Source: Alviniconcha marisindica
Lineage: Eukaryota > Mollusca > Gastropoda > Provannidae
Assembly: GCA_018857735.1 (NCBI GenBank)
Contig: JABMCL010002109.1
Location: 36,001 to 100,000 of the forward strand
DNA length: 64,000 nucleotides
Direction of reading: 5' to 3'
Below are positions 36,565 through 47,625 of this stretch, piece after piece (position 1 is the first letter of the stretch; each line of letters starts with the position of its first letter). Made by a program: the position numbers and the translations under genes. Below the pieces are notes generated by a model. The model was given only the letters and a program-made list of their open reading frames with translations, made no database searches and had not been told where the DNA came from.

Positions 36565-36779
36565 AAGCATGGTACATGTACCCAAGGAGTCATCAGTGGA
36601 AACGTGCTCGCAGACATATGAACTGCTATAAGAACTACTCGGAAGAGGCGATGTTGTCTGCTGTTGGCGCCGTCAATAATGGGGCCTTGACTGTTCGGGA
36701 AGCCGCGAAACAATATGGCGTGCCGAGAACTACATTGTTAGGTCGTGTTAGTGTTGCTAAAGAAAGTCCTTCGGCTTGA
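36565..36779 (+). CDS. Alternative terminal exon P1: Pipsqueak-type HTH
   Basis: Acceptor ACTATGTTCCAG ends at 36564; the end is 71 residues. A short basic linker (WKRARRH) leads into the HTH at 22-65: YKNYSEEAMLSAV, then NNGALTVREAAKQYGVP and TTLLGRV. This is the HTH_psq pattern (Y-S-x-E/D-x-[LM], G-x-S/T-x2-x-A-A-x-x-[YH]-G-V-P-x-[ST]-[TS]-L), a DNA-binding fold also found near CENP-B/pogo-type transposases. No C-x2-H-x3-C extension. It is the first of sixteen psq cassettes. AATAAA at 37104-37109 may end it. Confidence 0.87.
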
Positions 36780-37769
36780 AGGTTTACCGTTTCCTGTTCA
36801 CTTACAAGTTTTGTGTTCAGTTGGTGTTCTTGGATTTCCTCTGGTCGTCTCAGCCGGGCAAGAGGCATGAAGCCACATGTAGAAATGATGCTGCATTCAT
36901 TACTGGTCATGGATTGTGAAGAATGGGAGTTTTTCGCCAGTATATATGTGCATGGATTTATAAAGGGAAGATACGGGTGCCCACAACTGGGTGTCAAGAG
37001 ACTGGTGTGACTTATATGCGGTGGTTTCAGGATGCATGTACTCGGTGAAAAGCTAAATAATGAAGTGTTCTCTGCGTTGGTCTAACGGGTCATAAAGATG
37101 ACAAATAAATTCTCCCCAGTGCTTTTGTGTATATTGTTAAGAGGATGGATGATTCCAGGTATTGCCATATTCATTGTCTGGAAGGACGTTTACTTGACTG
37201 TCATGAATGTTTTGTGTGTGTAGTTGTGAATGGTGAATCTGTGTCAAATACTCTAGTTCATTAACTCTAGTCGGATTCTTCTTTTTCCAGTGGAGGTTGT
37301 TTTGCAATCGGTTGTTTGGTTCTCAGTCACCAAATCAGAAAATGCGCAAAGCTGGTTAGAGTTTTTATATCTGAAAGTATTTTAAAATTTTTATTATCTG
37401 TATCGATACAGAATTGCGTGCTAGTTTTCCCGTTTCCTTGAGTTCGTGTATTAAATGAAAATTATTATTTCCAAGGGTTGACTTCTATAAGTTTGGAAGG
37501 TTTTGTTTTGTTTTTGGTTCTTTTCCGCTTCATCTGTTTAAGTCTGACAGGCCTTGACAATGCAGTAACTTGCTGTCGTTGCTCGTTCATCATACAGACT
37601 CAGCATGCTCTGAACCGGCCTGCTCTCCAAATGTTTGGACACTGTAGTGCAAAGAAGTGAGAATGCAATGACTGATATCGTTAACGTGCCCTCGTTTTAT
37701 TGACTGATGTGAACATGTGATGCCGTCTTTTCCACTCTGAGGTTAGTCCTTGCTGTTTGTTTGTTACAG
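36780..37769. other. Spacer between P1 and P2
   Basis: Probable 3' UTR of P1 followed by intron. No other coding signal. Confidence 0.5.
37104..37109 (+). promoter_or_regulatory. Candidate poly(A) signal AATAAA for P1
   Basis: About 325 bases after the P1 stop and before the P2 acceptor. Confidence 0.4.
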
Positions 37770-38173
37770 TGGAAATCGGCGTGATATACTCAGAAAACGA
37801 AACAATTTCCGTTCACTTGGCACCCAACGAGGAAGCGTCGGCGCGCAGGCCTGGTTATGTTGCTTCTAACTTCCGGACAAAGGGTGGACCTGGTGCCAGT
37901 TGGAAGAGGGGCAGGTACAAGAAGTACTCAGAGTCGGACTTGATGCAGGCTGTTGAAATTGTGCTGGCTGGAAATTCCCTGAAAAGGGCCACTGAAGCTA
38001 CTGGTGTTCCACAATCCACAATCACCGACAGAATGGCCAAAATGAACTTGACAAAAAGGAGGAGGAAAAACGAAGAGCAAGGCGGGGAGAGTGAACAGAA
38101 CAGTGCGAACATATCCATGCCAGTCGGAAGGCACCCACGTGCACAAAATTTAAGACAGTACACTCCTATGTGA
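37770..38173 (+). CDS. Alternative terminal exon P2: Pipsqueak-type HTH
   Basis: Acceptor TTGTTTGTTACAG ends at 37769; the end is 134 residues. A 45-residue linker precedes the HTH at about 49-93 (KKYSESDLMQAVEIVLAGNS, then LKRATEATGVPQSTITDRM). The usual AA of helix 2 is AT here. KRRRK at 96-100 is a likely NLS or DNA contact. The tail is Glu/Asn/Ser-rich. Confidence 0.86.
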
Positions 38174-39813
38174 AAAAACAATTTCTTGAAGACAAATTCG
38201 TACTGTACGAAGGAGATACAAGAGACAGGAATGATTGCCTGTAGCTGTGTTCATTGGGTTGCATTGCCTTTGTTTATATTTTTAACAGTTGATTAGCTTT
38301 GAACTCCTCCGAGAATTGGAGTTAACCACCAAAACATGGATATCCTCCTCCTCTCGCACTCTGTCCGTCTGTCTGTCTTCATCTTTTATTATATATTAAA
38401 CAAATGTTTTTTTATATCTCTGCCCCTGCCTTGTCTCTCTGCCCCTCTCTCGCTGTCTCGCTCGCTGAACTTCTTCTTGTTGTTGTGCTTTAAAAAAGAA
38501 AGTATTTTTCTCTCTCCAAATGATGGGCAGATCCGATATTGACACCGTAAGAGTAGTTAAGTCTCTTAAATCTGTAAGTGCTACAGGGATTGAAACGCTG
38601 GAACGCTAACGCAAGTTAAACCAGATCAAAGTAACAATGTATTTTAGAAATGTTTTAATTTCTATTTCTTTTTATGACTTTGCATTGTCCTTTAAAATGC
38701 CGCACAGTTGTTTTTACTGCCTGTATTAGAGGGTAACGACATTTGTTACATTGACAGCAACTGATATGGAAAGAATCACAAGTGTTTGAAATCTCAAGTA
38801 CTGTCAAATTGTGCGGTTGTGGATTGTTGCTGAGAAAAGGGGTTTTCGGGAATCGAGCTGGAACGCGCCGAAAAGAGAATAAAATCTGAACGGTTTGAAT
38901 GGTGTCGTTTAAGCAAACAGCAAACTGTTGTTGATAAGTGCCTTGGAGACCTGTTGGGTCTTTCATGAATGATGACGAAGATAGCTGGAGCTACCGAGGT
39001 TTAGCATAATTATGATCGGTCAGGGTCAAATAAAAATAGCACACCATTGGTGCATTAGACCCCATACCAATTTAAGACGGGGGGGGGGGGGGGGGGAGAC
39101 GCTCAGAGAACAAAAAAAAAAAAAAAAACCCCACCATCACCAACCACCTAAATTGAAAAGAGTGAAACAGAAGGAAGCAAATAAGCAAACGCAGTCCACA
39201 AATAAAATGGGTGATGTTGGGAAGGCGCCCGCAAAAAGTTCATTAGTTACCATAATTATTATTAAGGTAATGGAGCTGGTGGTAGTTCACTGGCCAGTAT
39301 TCCTAGTGGGCTTAAGACGTTTTTATTTGTACTAGCTGTACTATGTTTCAGCGGTCTCAAAGAAAAATGGTGCATACTTACACATGCCACTTTAATGGAA
39401 GGAACATTTGTGGGCGAAGATGCGATTATTGTGTGGTTTTGTTCAAGAGAACCGAAATGGACTGGCTATGAAAAAGCCAGTTTTTCCTCTGTCTTGTTGA
39501 AGACATCGGTCAGTTTTCCTTACGGCAAGCTCTTGTCACTTTCATTTGTGTGTTTGATGTTTTTGTCTGATTTGCCTTTTGTGTGCGTTTGGCAGTCTTT
39601 AGGTTCCCGGATGCCTGCAAAACAACTATAAATAAGCATTACCAGGCGTATCTGTGACATTGCAATGCCTTGTATGTTTCTGCTTGGTATAGTATCAATC
39701 ATGGGTAAATAGGCAACAGAGGATGTAAATAAAATTATGTTCGTACTAAATCTTAGTTTTTTTTAATATGGAATAAAGACTCGTCAGGTACCAGCAACAA
39801 CTCTGTTTGTCAG

Positions 39814-39868
<55 letters not shown>

Positions 39869-40210
39869 GCGCGCCCACGCATATGTATTCCGTGGGTCAA
39901 AAACTCCACCTTATGAAGGAATACGCGTGAATCATTAGAGATAGTGGTGAAATTCATTGGTCCAGTACAGGTAGCAGTACTACTGTACTAGGCCGCTAAC
40001 TCGTTCTCGTGGCAGTTTCTTGGACACGGTTTGATGCTGTTTATGTGAAGTCATTCAAACTTTGGTATAATGGTAATGACCTGTATTGAGCTGCAGTTGG
40101 TTATACCGCTAGTTATACCCACCTTATTGGAAGATAACATGGGCACAGCGGAGGCAAAATTGCAAGTTGTATTTACGCGATAAGCTTATAGTTGAACTAT
40201 TTTTTCTTTT

Positions 40211-40242
<32 letters not shown>

Positions 40243-40848
40243 TTTACTGTGGGCAGTTTGTTTCTGAACTCCTCCCCCCCCACCACCACCACCACCACCA
40301 CACACACACACCCTCTTTTCTTTTTTTTTTGGCGGCTATCGAAGCGAGTTCCATACCACTTCACTTAATGATAGTCTGACTTGAATGTTTCACATTTGAT
40401 CCCAGGTTTGAATGTTTCACATTTTATGCCAATTTTGTTCACCCTGATCGAATTTCAAAGTCAACTTGGTTGGAAATAGTTGAAGATGGAAGTTTTTTTG
40501 AAAAGATTTAGCTTTTTTTCTGTCTTTCGTCAGTTTATTTCCTGTGATTATAGTATAGTTATATACTTGGCTATGATCATGAAAGTGATACTTTATTTTT
40601 ATTTTTTATTTTTTAAGGAACCTCAGCTTAAAAACAACTAATTTTAAACCTTCACGATAACAAGCAAAACACATGGCGTTTACTCGGATGTTCAGTGGAT
40701 TTTTAGGTTTGGAATTCTGTATAGTAATAACTTCTGTCAAACTTCACATGTTCATACCAATTTTGAGACGGAACCCTTTCGGGGGTTTATATAGCTGGCG
40801 TGTGGAAGGTACATAGTTCCTAAAATACCCCCAACTCTTTTGTTTCAG
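38174..40848. other. Spacer between P2 and P3
   Basis: Holds a G-run followed by an A-run (39079-39128), a (GT)n tract (39819-39870), an (AT)n tract near 40213-40234 and a CCA/CA stretch near 40276-40311. AATAAA occurs at 39728 and 39772, both far from P2. No supported exon. Confidence 0.55.
39819..39870 (+). repeat. (GT)n microsatellite
   Basis: About 22 GT units with GC interruptions at the end. Confidence 0.93.
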
Positions 40849-41138
40849 CCTGGAGGCTGGATTACCCACACTATAGAAAACGAAGGGGATACTCAAAGCA
40901 GCACCTAAACTGGGCTCTAGACATGGTCCACCAGGGCATGTCCATGTACAAGGCAGCCAAAGTCACAGGCATACCCAAAGCCACCATTATCTATAACATC
41001 AAGCATCGAAAGAACCAGAAGGAACCTTGCCCCGAGTCTAGCCAGCAGGGAATGGAGAACCGGCCAGAGCAAATGCCAGAAACGGAGCAAATTCTGGAGA
41101 TAGAACAAGGGCATGGGGGAAGACCAGAGTCGTCATGA
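40849..41138 (+). CDS. Alternative terminal exon P3: Pipsqueak-type HTH
   Basis: Acceptor TCTTTTGTTTCAG ends at 40848; the end is 96 residues. The HTH begins almost at once, at 14-53: GYSKQHLNWALDMVHQGMS, then MYKAAKVTGIPKATIIYNI. IP replaces VP in the turn. KHRKNQKEP follows as a basic patch. The tail (62-96) is Glu/Gln-rich (MPETEQILEIEQ) and acidic. Confidence 0.85.
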
Positions 41139-41347
41139 TCATTCTGCTGACTGACTGAGGTGGTTTTTATTTGAAGTGATCATACCTCGTTCCATCAAAG
41201 GAAAATGGATTTGTTTTACTTAAAGTAATGCAAAGAAGTAGGTAGGCATGGTGTTGCACTTACGTTTTTGTTCAAGACGCTTGTTGGGTATTTTTGCCGA
41301 TTTAGTTGACAGTTCTCTTACGATCAATTAATTGTTCTCGTTTTTAG

Positions 41348-41607
41348 TGGATCCCCCCACCCCTCTCCGAGAATTCCTTCATGTTGTGGAACATTCAAAG
41401 GAGCAAGTTGTGTTGGTGCTTAATCAGTCAAAGAGTAGATTACGTACTGATCGTGCACTTAAGATGTCAAGCCGTTCTTCTCGTATTATAGTTTTTGTGG
41501 GCGTCGGACAGGTCTGTGTCTGTCATAAGGTGAAAGAGATGAACAGAAACAATTATATGAAGCCTGTAGATACATGCGTTTTTAAACAACAGGTTAGACG
41601 TTCATAA
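41348..41607 (+). CDS. Possible orphan terminal exon with no known domain
   Basis: A weak acceptor (TTCTCGTTTTTAG, ending at 41347) is followed by an 86-residue frame in the same phase as all other cassettes: VDPPTPLREF..., with basic stretches (SKSRLRTDR, SSRSSR). I recognise no HTH, Cys ladder or B-type helix. It lies between P3 and P4. It may be a chance frame, a decayed psq cassette or an unusual end. Low confidence. Confidence 0.25.
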
Positions 41608-41652
41608 CTGGACCAGGTAGGAATGGCAAAAGGCTGCGTTAAATATATATTT

Positions 41653-41817
<165 letters not shown>

Positions 41818-42065
41818 TCAGAAATGTACTCTCCAAGTACGTTTGTCCATTTGTTCTTTTGCCGATGACGAGTCGCGGAATTTGCCCAGTGTTCCAGACC
41901 TCCCCCCAACCCTCACCCCACCGCCCCGTGTCAGACCACATCATGTGTTCATTCTGCCTGTGAAATTGGCATTGCCTTTGTGATGTATGCGCATTTTTTG
42001 AATTTTGGGTAGCTTATTAATCACGAGTGAACGAACATTGGTAGACCCTTGCCCGTCTGTTCCAG

Positions 42066-42307
42066 GGTGCTGGCAGATTTCGCGGGCCGACTTCATCCGA
42101 CCCCTTAGAGTGTACACTGAAACGGACCGCCAGCGAGCCCTGGAACTGGTGCACGGAGGCTCCTCATTAAGACAAGCCATGGCGGAGACCGGAGTGCCCA
42201 AAACCACAATAGTGCGAATTACAAAGGCCTGCAAGGCGCACTCCGGGCCGTGCCAAGGAGCCAGGAATCGCGCTGGAAGCGAATGGCAGGACAACATCTT
42301 GGCGTAG
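42066..42307 (+). CDS. Alternative terminal exon P4: psq HTH with C-H-C extension
   Basis: Acceptor CCCGTCTGTTCCAG ends at 42065; the end is 80 residues. HTH at about 16-54: RVYTETDRQRALELVHGGSS, then LRQAMAETGVPKTTIVRI. It is followed directly by C56, H59, C63 (CKAHSGPCQGARNRAG), the C-x2-H-x3-C plus G-A-x2-R-x-G motif. It is closest to P5. AATAAA at 42539-42544 lies just upstream of the P5 exon and could be its poly(A) signal. Confidence 0.88.
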
Positions 42308-42538
42308 CTGCTGGCCCGACTGACCGAAAGCAGGCAGCTGCCTGCAGTTGCCGAAGTCTGAGACTTAAAGTAAACGTGGTGCTTTCTCTTTCTGACGTGC
42401 TTGTGTGTGGATGGACTCGCTGCCTCGACGGGGCCTTCACAAGGGGCTGAACACGACAGCTGTCCAAGTCTACAGGGCTTGCGCTCGGTGCGACCCTAGC
42501 CATGTACGGACCATGGTGTACATGACCTTGTGAATAGG

Positions 42539-42544
42539 AATAAA
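42539..42544 (+). promoter_or_regulatory. Candidate poly(A) signal AATAAA for P4
   Basis: It lies 232 bases after the P4 stop and only about 100 bases before the P5 acceptor, as expected for back-to-back terminal exons. Confidence 0.45.
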
Positions 42545-42647
42545 GATTCACACTAGGTTGACCGATGTAGACGTGTGGATTAAGTGTTGTAGTAAAGCAA
42601 GGAAAACAGTATGTGCTGAGGGAGTTTGCTCCTGGTGTGTGTTCCAG

Positions 42648-42910
42648 GGTGGAGACAACAGCAACAGACCCTGCAGAACATGATTGTGGAGGAGCAACTG
42701 ATTCGGCCCTGCAAAATGTACACGGAAGGAGACCGCCTGCAGGCGCTGGAGATGGTTCACGAGGGAGCATCTCTGAGGCAGGTGGAGGCAGCCACTGGAG
42801 TGCCCAAGTCCACTGTGATGCGAATGACTAAAACCTGCGATGCACATACCGGAAAATGCCACAACGCCAAAAACCGCCCAGGAACCAACTGGCTTGGCAG
42901 GCTCGTCTAG
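42648..42910 (+). CDS. Alternative terminal exon P5: psq HTH with C-H-C extension
   Basis: Acceptor GGTGTGTGTTCCAG ends at 42647; the end is 87 residues. A short Gln-rich linker (RQQQQTLQ) precedes the HTH at about 24-62: KMYTEGDRLQALEMVHEGAS, then LRQVEAATGVPKSTVMRM. C64, H67 and C71 form the extension (CDAHTGKCHNAKNRPG), with Asn for the usual Gly after the last Cys. It pairs with P4 as a tandem duplicate. Confidence 0.88.
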
Positions 42911-43665
42911 TCGGCAGGGAACTCGTGTCTGAAATCACGATGATCGGCTCGTCAGGTGAAGAGCAACTCGACTTCGCTGGAACGCCCCAGAGAATTGAGT
43001 TATTTCTTGCAGTGATGTGTTTTGATGGTTACTTTTGAGTTGGAGTGATTGTTCATTTGGAATCTTATTATTCTTTTGAGTTCGTTTGTTCATTTGGATT
43101 TACTTGTTCTGGTGTACTTTAGGGTCCACTGTTTTGTTTGCCCGTTTAAGTTCAGTTGCCGGGTTGAGCTGTTGCCGGGTTGAGCTTCTGCTTCGTGTCT
43201 TATTTAGTTACTTCTAGTCGCAGTTCTTGGTCTTATTTTGTGGAATACTGAGAGTGTGCGTATTAGCATAGACGTCGAAACCAGATAATTGTAGCTTGAA
43301 ACTCCAGCCACCAGGAACCATGCCGTCTTCAAGTTTATGTCTATGTTCCACATTTCTTGACCAGTGAATCTCGGCTGCAAAAATACCGTGACATGATACG
43401 TCTTGATTTATTGTGACTTGATTTTGGAGACAAATAAGTGGTTTCTGACTAATAGGTTTTTCTTTCTTTGGCGCTTTTTGCCCATTGTTTTATAGTGAAG
43501 CTATATTGTCTACGAGGCATTATGGCGATGAATGGATTTTCATTTCTACGGCACGCACAATCAGCGTCTTCATACAGGGGATAAACAACGACCAGTGTTT
43601 AGTTTGAGCATTCGTAAGTGTGTGGGCCATGTTGATGAAAAACAGACGTGCACTTATGTGACTTG
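42911..43665. other. Spacer between P5 and P6
   Basis: No coding signal. A short duplication of TTGCCGGGTTGAGCT occurs near 43156-43190. Confidence 0.5.
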
Positions 43666-43700
43666 ATCCTCAGGAGAACTCTGATGGTACTATGTTCCAG
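43666..43700 (+). promoter_or_regulatory. Conserved 3' splice-site cassette of P6
   Basis: The 35 bases before P6 match those before P7 (46139-46173) almost throughout: ATCCTCAGGAGAACT, then a TGGT block and CTATGTTCCAG. P1 (36541-36564), P8 (47322-47353) and P9 (48452-48478) carry shorter versions. Such intronic conservation could be recent duplication or splice control. Confidence 0.65.
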
Positions 43701-43996
43701 GGGCACGGTTTTATGTAAGGCGTCGCCATTGGCGGGGCTACAAAGAGTACACCAAGGCGGACATTGACAGAGCCATTGAACTAGTGCATAATGGGGCCTC
43801 TTTGGTCGAAGCTGAGAAGGCTACTCGTGTACCCGATGCCTCCATCCGCCGTTTCTTGAAGAAGTGCACGGCTCACCCAGGCCCCTGTAAAGGCGCCAAT
43901 CTTCGCCAGGGGTCGTACTTGCAGTCCGCCCAGAGTGCTGGCCCCTTCGCTACTCGCCCAGGCTCTTCGGTGGAGGAGAATGCCCCGCAGTCATGA
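43701..43996 (+). CDS. Alternative terminal exon P6: psq HTH with C-H-C extension
   Basis: Acceptor ACTATGTTCCAG ends at 43700; the end is 98 residues. Arg-rich start (VRRRHWRGYK), HTH at about 13-53: YKEYTKADIDRAIELVHNGA, then LVEAEKATRVPDASIRRFL. RVP replaces the usual GVP, as in P8. The extension is C56, H59, C63 (CTAHPGPCKGA). The Ser/Ala/Pro tail is longer than in P7 and P8. There is no close AATAAA. Confidence 0.88.
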
Positions 43997-44819
43997 TGTG
44001 AACACGGGGGTCTTATAGTCTGCCGGCGTGCAGTTCGTACACGTGCTTCTGCAGCGGCGTTGTCTTCCGGCGCGCAGTTATCAGATGACCTTGTGCAACG
44101 GTGCTGTGTATCGACGTGCAGTTTGGTCACTTGTGCGTGATCACGTGCGTGTGCACCACCAGTGCTACTACCTACGAACATACAGTTTGTTATGTGCTTG
44201 TGTAGCAGCACTCTCGGCGGGCAGAACGTGCAGTTCTTCCCCCCTCCCCCTATTTTTTTATTTTTTTAAACTTGTGAAACATTACTGTCATTTGGACATG
44301 CAGGTAGTTCACGTGCTGAAGTGCAACGGTACTGTCCACCCGAAATGCATTGAGTTCGCGTGCATGTACAAAGCATGCTTTTATTTGACACTTAAAGTAT
44401 ATCGGAAGTTGGGACATAATTTTTGTCAGATTGGCTTTAAAAAATAATAATATATGTTGCGGAATGCGTGAAATCAGCGTGTTCACCCACGCACGCACGC
44501 GCGCGCGAGGGCGGGCGGAAGTCACGCCACTGGTGCCTAATCAATATTTTCTTAAAGCGATATGTATAATCATAAACCATTTACATACGTGTAGATTTCT
44601 TTTATTTGAAAAACAAAACAAAACAATCAAACAGCAAAACAACAAACAACAACTAAATCACACCCTTTTTTGAGGTCATGAACAGCCTGTACCGTCTGTT
44701 ATACATCCAGTTAGTTTAGATGTCCTAAAAGAGCCAAATGGTGTCGTTATTGTGCTCAGTGAACAGTCTTCAAGCACTGTAACTATTTTGCATTGAGTAC
44801 TGTAGCTTGGGTTAAGTGA

Positions 44820-44890
<71 letters not shown>

Positions 44891-46137
44891 TGTTGAAGCC
44901 ATTATGAGGGTACGATTATGTACTTCACAGAGCTAAATGGGAGCTTTTTCTTTTGTAAACTGTTTGATTGTTTGGCTTATTTTGTATAGAGTGCGTGCAT
45001 TTCTTTGAGAGCACTTGGGTTGTCTTTCCGATAATGATCTGATAAGATCACAGTTATTTATTCCAGTTTACACCGTAGTATTGGATGTGGGTCTGTGAAT
45101 GATGAAACTTAGAACTCTTTTCAGTGTAAAATGCAAATCAGCAGCTTGTCCGAAACGTTGTTTTCATCAAGCCATATCATACACCCCCCCCCCCCCCCCC
45201 CCCCCCGCGCAAATGGAGCAGGTGCTTTGGCGACGGCATTCTTGTCATATATGCGCTTGTGTTATTTTATAGCAGAAGTGTAGTTTGCCTTCTTTTGTTT
45301 TTGGACTGTCGCATCATGAGTGAACAGGGCAATGTATCAGTGTCTGGAGCTTTTTGAAGGGGAGATTGTCATTTTTTTGGGCTTTGTTCATGAACTGATC
45401 GTCAGAAGCAGAAATTGCAGTAGGCGTCATTTTTGTATTACCTCCCGCCCCCACCTAACAACTGACGGGTTATTGGACGGTGGCCGGTGGATCGGCTGGC
45501 TTGGGCTTTTGTGTTTTAGATTTTTGGGCTGCTTGAGGTGGGTGGGGCTTCTGGCCTATTGTGGGATTTCCCATACGGTGTATGTGTTTTTGGATTGAGT
45601 TTGTATAACTGACTTGGGTATAGGCTTAGATTTGACGTTGTTTGAGAGGAACTTTAAAATGTGTTTTGACTTCCGTCGGTGTTTGTTCGTCCCGAGGTTA
45701 CCCTGTGCAGCTGACAGGATGCTAAAATCCAATTACTAACTGGAAACCGGGCGTTCTGACTGTGCCAGCAGACACTGATGCGATTCGGGCCAAACCTCCG
45801 GTATGTATCGTGACGCAAAGGACATGACACAGTTCATTATTCATATGCGTACATTCCCGTCTTTAGGCTGTTTTGTTTTGTGGACAGTCCTACCCCAGTA
45901 CGATAAGCGGGCACACGCTGCTACCGTGGCCTCTGGTTTCAATCTTGCACGGGTATTGACATTACCGTAAAAACTGTCGCGGCCACTGACAAAGATTTGA
46001 TAGAGAGAAGCCCGCCTTTACCACAACAAGCACAAAAAATCACCAGTGAGACTGAGAATGTTGAACGTTCTGCGAAGTGCGCTTGTGGTTGTAGCATACG
46101 TTTAAGCAGGTGCTGGCGAAAAGGGGCAATGCAACTC
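43997..46137. other. Spacer between P6 and P7
   Basis: Contains a (GA)n tract (44824-44887) and a C-run (about 45184-45206). Several chance frames on both strands lack acceptors in phase and lack domains. Near 44012-44230 there are several loose copies of a CGGCGTGCAGTT-like word. Confidence 0.55.
44824..44887 (+). repeat. (GA)n microsatellite
   Basis: About 32 GA units. Confidence 0.95.
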
Positions 46138-46138
46138 G

Positions 46139-46173
46139 ATCCTCAGGAGAACTTTGGTGGTGCTATGTTCCAG
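46139..46173 (+). promoter_or_regulatory. Conserved 3' splice-site cassette of P7
   Basis: Near-identical partner of the segment before P6, ending GCTATGTTCCAG. Seen directly; the function is inferred. Confidence 0.65.
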
Positions 46174-46406
46174 GGTGTCCCGCGATCCCCCTACCCCGTC
46201 GCCGATGGCAGGGCTACAAGTTTTACAGCCGGCAGGACATAGACAGAGCTTTGGAGATGGTGCACGAGGGAACGTCTCTGTTAGACGCTGAGAGAGCCAC
46301 TGGCGTTCCGTATTCCTCCATTCGCCGGTTCCTGAAGAGATGCAGAGCTCATCATGGACCTTGTAAAGGCGCCAAATATCGGCCAGGGTACCAGTCGCTG
46401 CCGTGA
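46174..46406 (+). CDS. Alternative terminal exon P7: psq HTH with C-H-C extension
   Basis: Acceptor GCTATGTTCCAG ends at 46173; the end is 77 residues. PLPRRRWQGYK leads to the HTH at about 14-55: KFYSRQDIDRALEMVHEGTS, then LLDAERATGVPYSSIRRFL. The extension is C57, H60, C64 (CRAHHGPCKGAKYRPG). It is the closest relative of P6 and P8 in protein, and of P6 in upstream intron sequence. The short tail ends GYQSLP. Confidence 0.88.
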
Positions 46407-47353
46407 TTGTAGAGGCATCACCTTGTCTGTGAAGTGTTGCTGCGACGACCACATGCATTGCCTGAGCACCAGTGACCATTACTTGCTGTCGTAAAATATG
46501 CAGTTTTCAGTGCAGCAGAGAATCTGAACGAGAGCCGGCCTGATCTGGCGGTAAGGCGTTGGGCTGGTAAGCAGAAGGACCTCGGTTCGATTCCGTTTCG
46601 GCTCAGCTTTCTCTTTAAAGGTTGTGGTCTGTCGACGCTGTCTTTTGACTTTGTCCCTCAGAATTGGTGAAACATTAAAATGGCTCCCATCGCTGCTTAT
46701 CTTAATGCAGGAGTCATTCTGGTGGTGACAGTGTAGCGTTAGGTATAGTCTCCCTCTTCTCCCACCTCCTGTGATCTCGGTGCCCGCCAGTACCTCTTTG
46801 AAGACAACTCGGCGTTAAAGCAGTTCAACCAAAACCAACCTACCAAGCTAATGTGAACAGCAGCAGTCCTAGGACACTTGAAGAGTCGGCCCTGATTAAA
46901 ATATTTTTTTATTTTATTTTATAAACATTAGTGACATTTGATGGTAGGATGCTCCGTTTGTTGCCAGTTCCAAAGTGTTATATAGAATAGCCACATATAC
47001 TTTTGACGGTGACTAACCACAATTTCGTTGGTGATTGTTGGATAGAGTGTTTCCTGACATGGACAGCGCCAGACATGGGTTTCGCGTCCTGTATGGTTGT
47101 GCCCATTTCCCGTGCTCCTGTTCTTGCAGAGTTTTTTCTTCTCTGTGCTCGTTTGCATGATGGTATCATTTGCATGGCAATCAACTCACCGACGAAGCCT
47201 GACTCATAATTCGGTGCATCGCCATTATCCTCTGAAGAAACAAATCGCAGATGCGTATTAGATTCATAACTGTAAGAGAGGGCCCAGAAGATGTTTGTGA
47301 GACCGAGGAAGCAATTTTCCACCTCAGAAGACCTTTCCTGGTGTTTGTTCCAG
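46407..47353. other. Spacer between P7 and P8
   Basis: Apart from the SINE-like element no feature is seen. A long open frame on the minus strand (46978-47685) runs antisense through P8 and lacks any domain. Confidence 0.55.
46532..46846 (+). mobile_element. tRNA-derived SINE-like element
   Basis: The head (46532-46605) folds like a degenerate tRNA: GAGCCGG at the 5' end pairs with TCGGCTC at the 3' end, a degenerate box A (CTGATCTGGCGG) and a perfect box B (GGTTCGATTCC). There is no good D-arm, so it is not a working tRNA gene. The body continues to a tail with GGCGTTAAAGCAGTTCAACC and a CAACCTACC-like A/C-rich end, a form seen in molluscan SINEs (from memory, not checked). It sits between P7 and P8. 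Confidence 0.6.
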
Positions 47354-47625
47354 GGTATGTTATGGATCGTCCGTTGCGGCGCTATGTGCCAGGCTACAAA
47401 TGTTACAGCAAGGAAGACGTTGACAGAGCCCTGGAGCTGGTACACGACGGGGCCACTTCCATTGAGGCTGCCAAAGCTACCCGTGTCCCCGATTCCTCCA
47501 TTCGACGTTTGTTGAGGAAATGCACAGCGCACACTGGCCTCTGTAGGGGGGCCAGACACCGCCCGGGAACTCTGTGGCATTCTCTTGAAATGTCCCAGTT
47601 GGGTGGAGGCAATTCCAGTGCATAG
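47354..47625 (+). CDS. Alternative terminal exon P8: psq HTH with C-H-C extension
   Basis: Acceptor GGTGTTTGTTCCAG ends at 47353; the end is 90 residues. HTH at about 14-55: KCYSKEDVDRALELVHDGAT, then SIEAAKATRVPDSSIRRLL. The extension is C57, H60, C64 (CTAHTGLCRGARHRPG). An additional Cys17 is in the first HTH turn. The tail is Gly/Ser-rich. Together with P6 and P7 it forms a clear subfamily (D-[IV]-D-R-A-[IL]-E-[LM]-V-H, S-I-R-R). Confidence 0.88.

Noticed and set aside
42219..42770. 183-codon open frame on the minus strand across P4/P5
   Set aside because: Antisense shadow of two psq exons; no domain or splice support.
45320..45598. 92-codon plus-strand frame rich in Gly/Trp/Leu
   Set aside because: No acceptor in the right phase and no similarity to any cassette family.
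46532..46605. tRNA gene
   Set aside because: Box B and the acceptor stem are good, but D-arm and box A are degenerate and a SINE-like body follows; I call it a SINE head.
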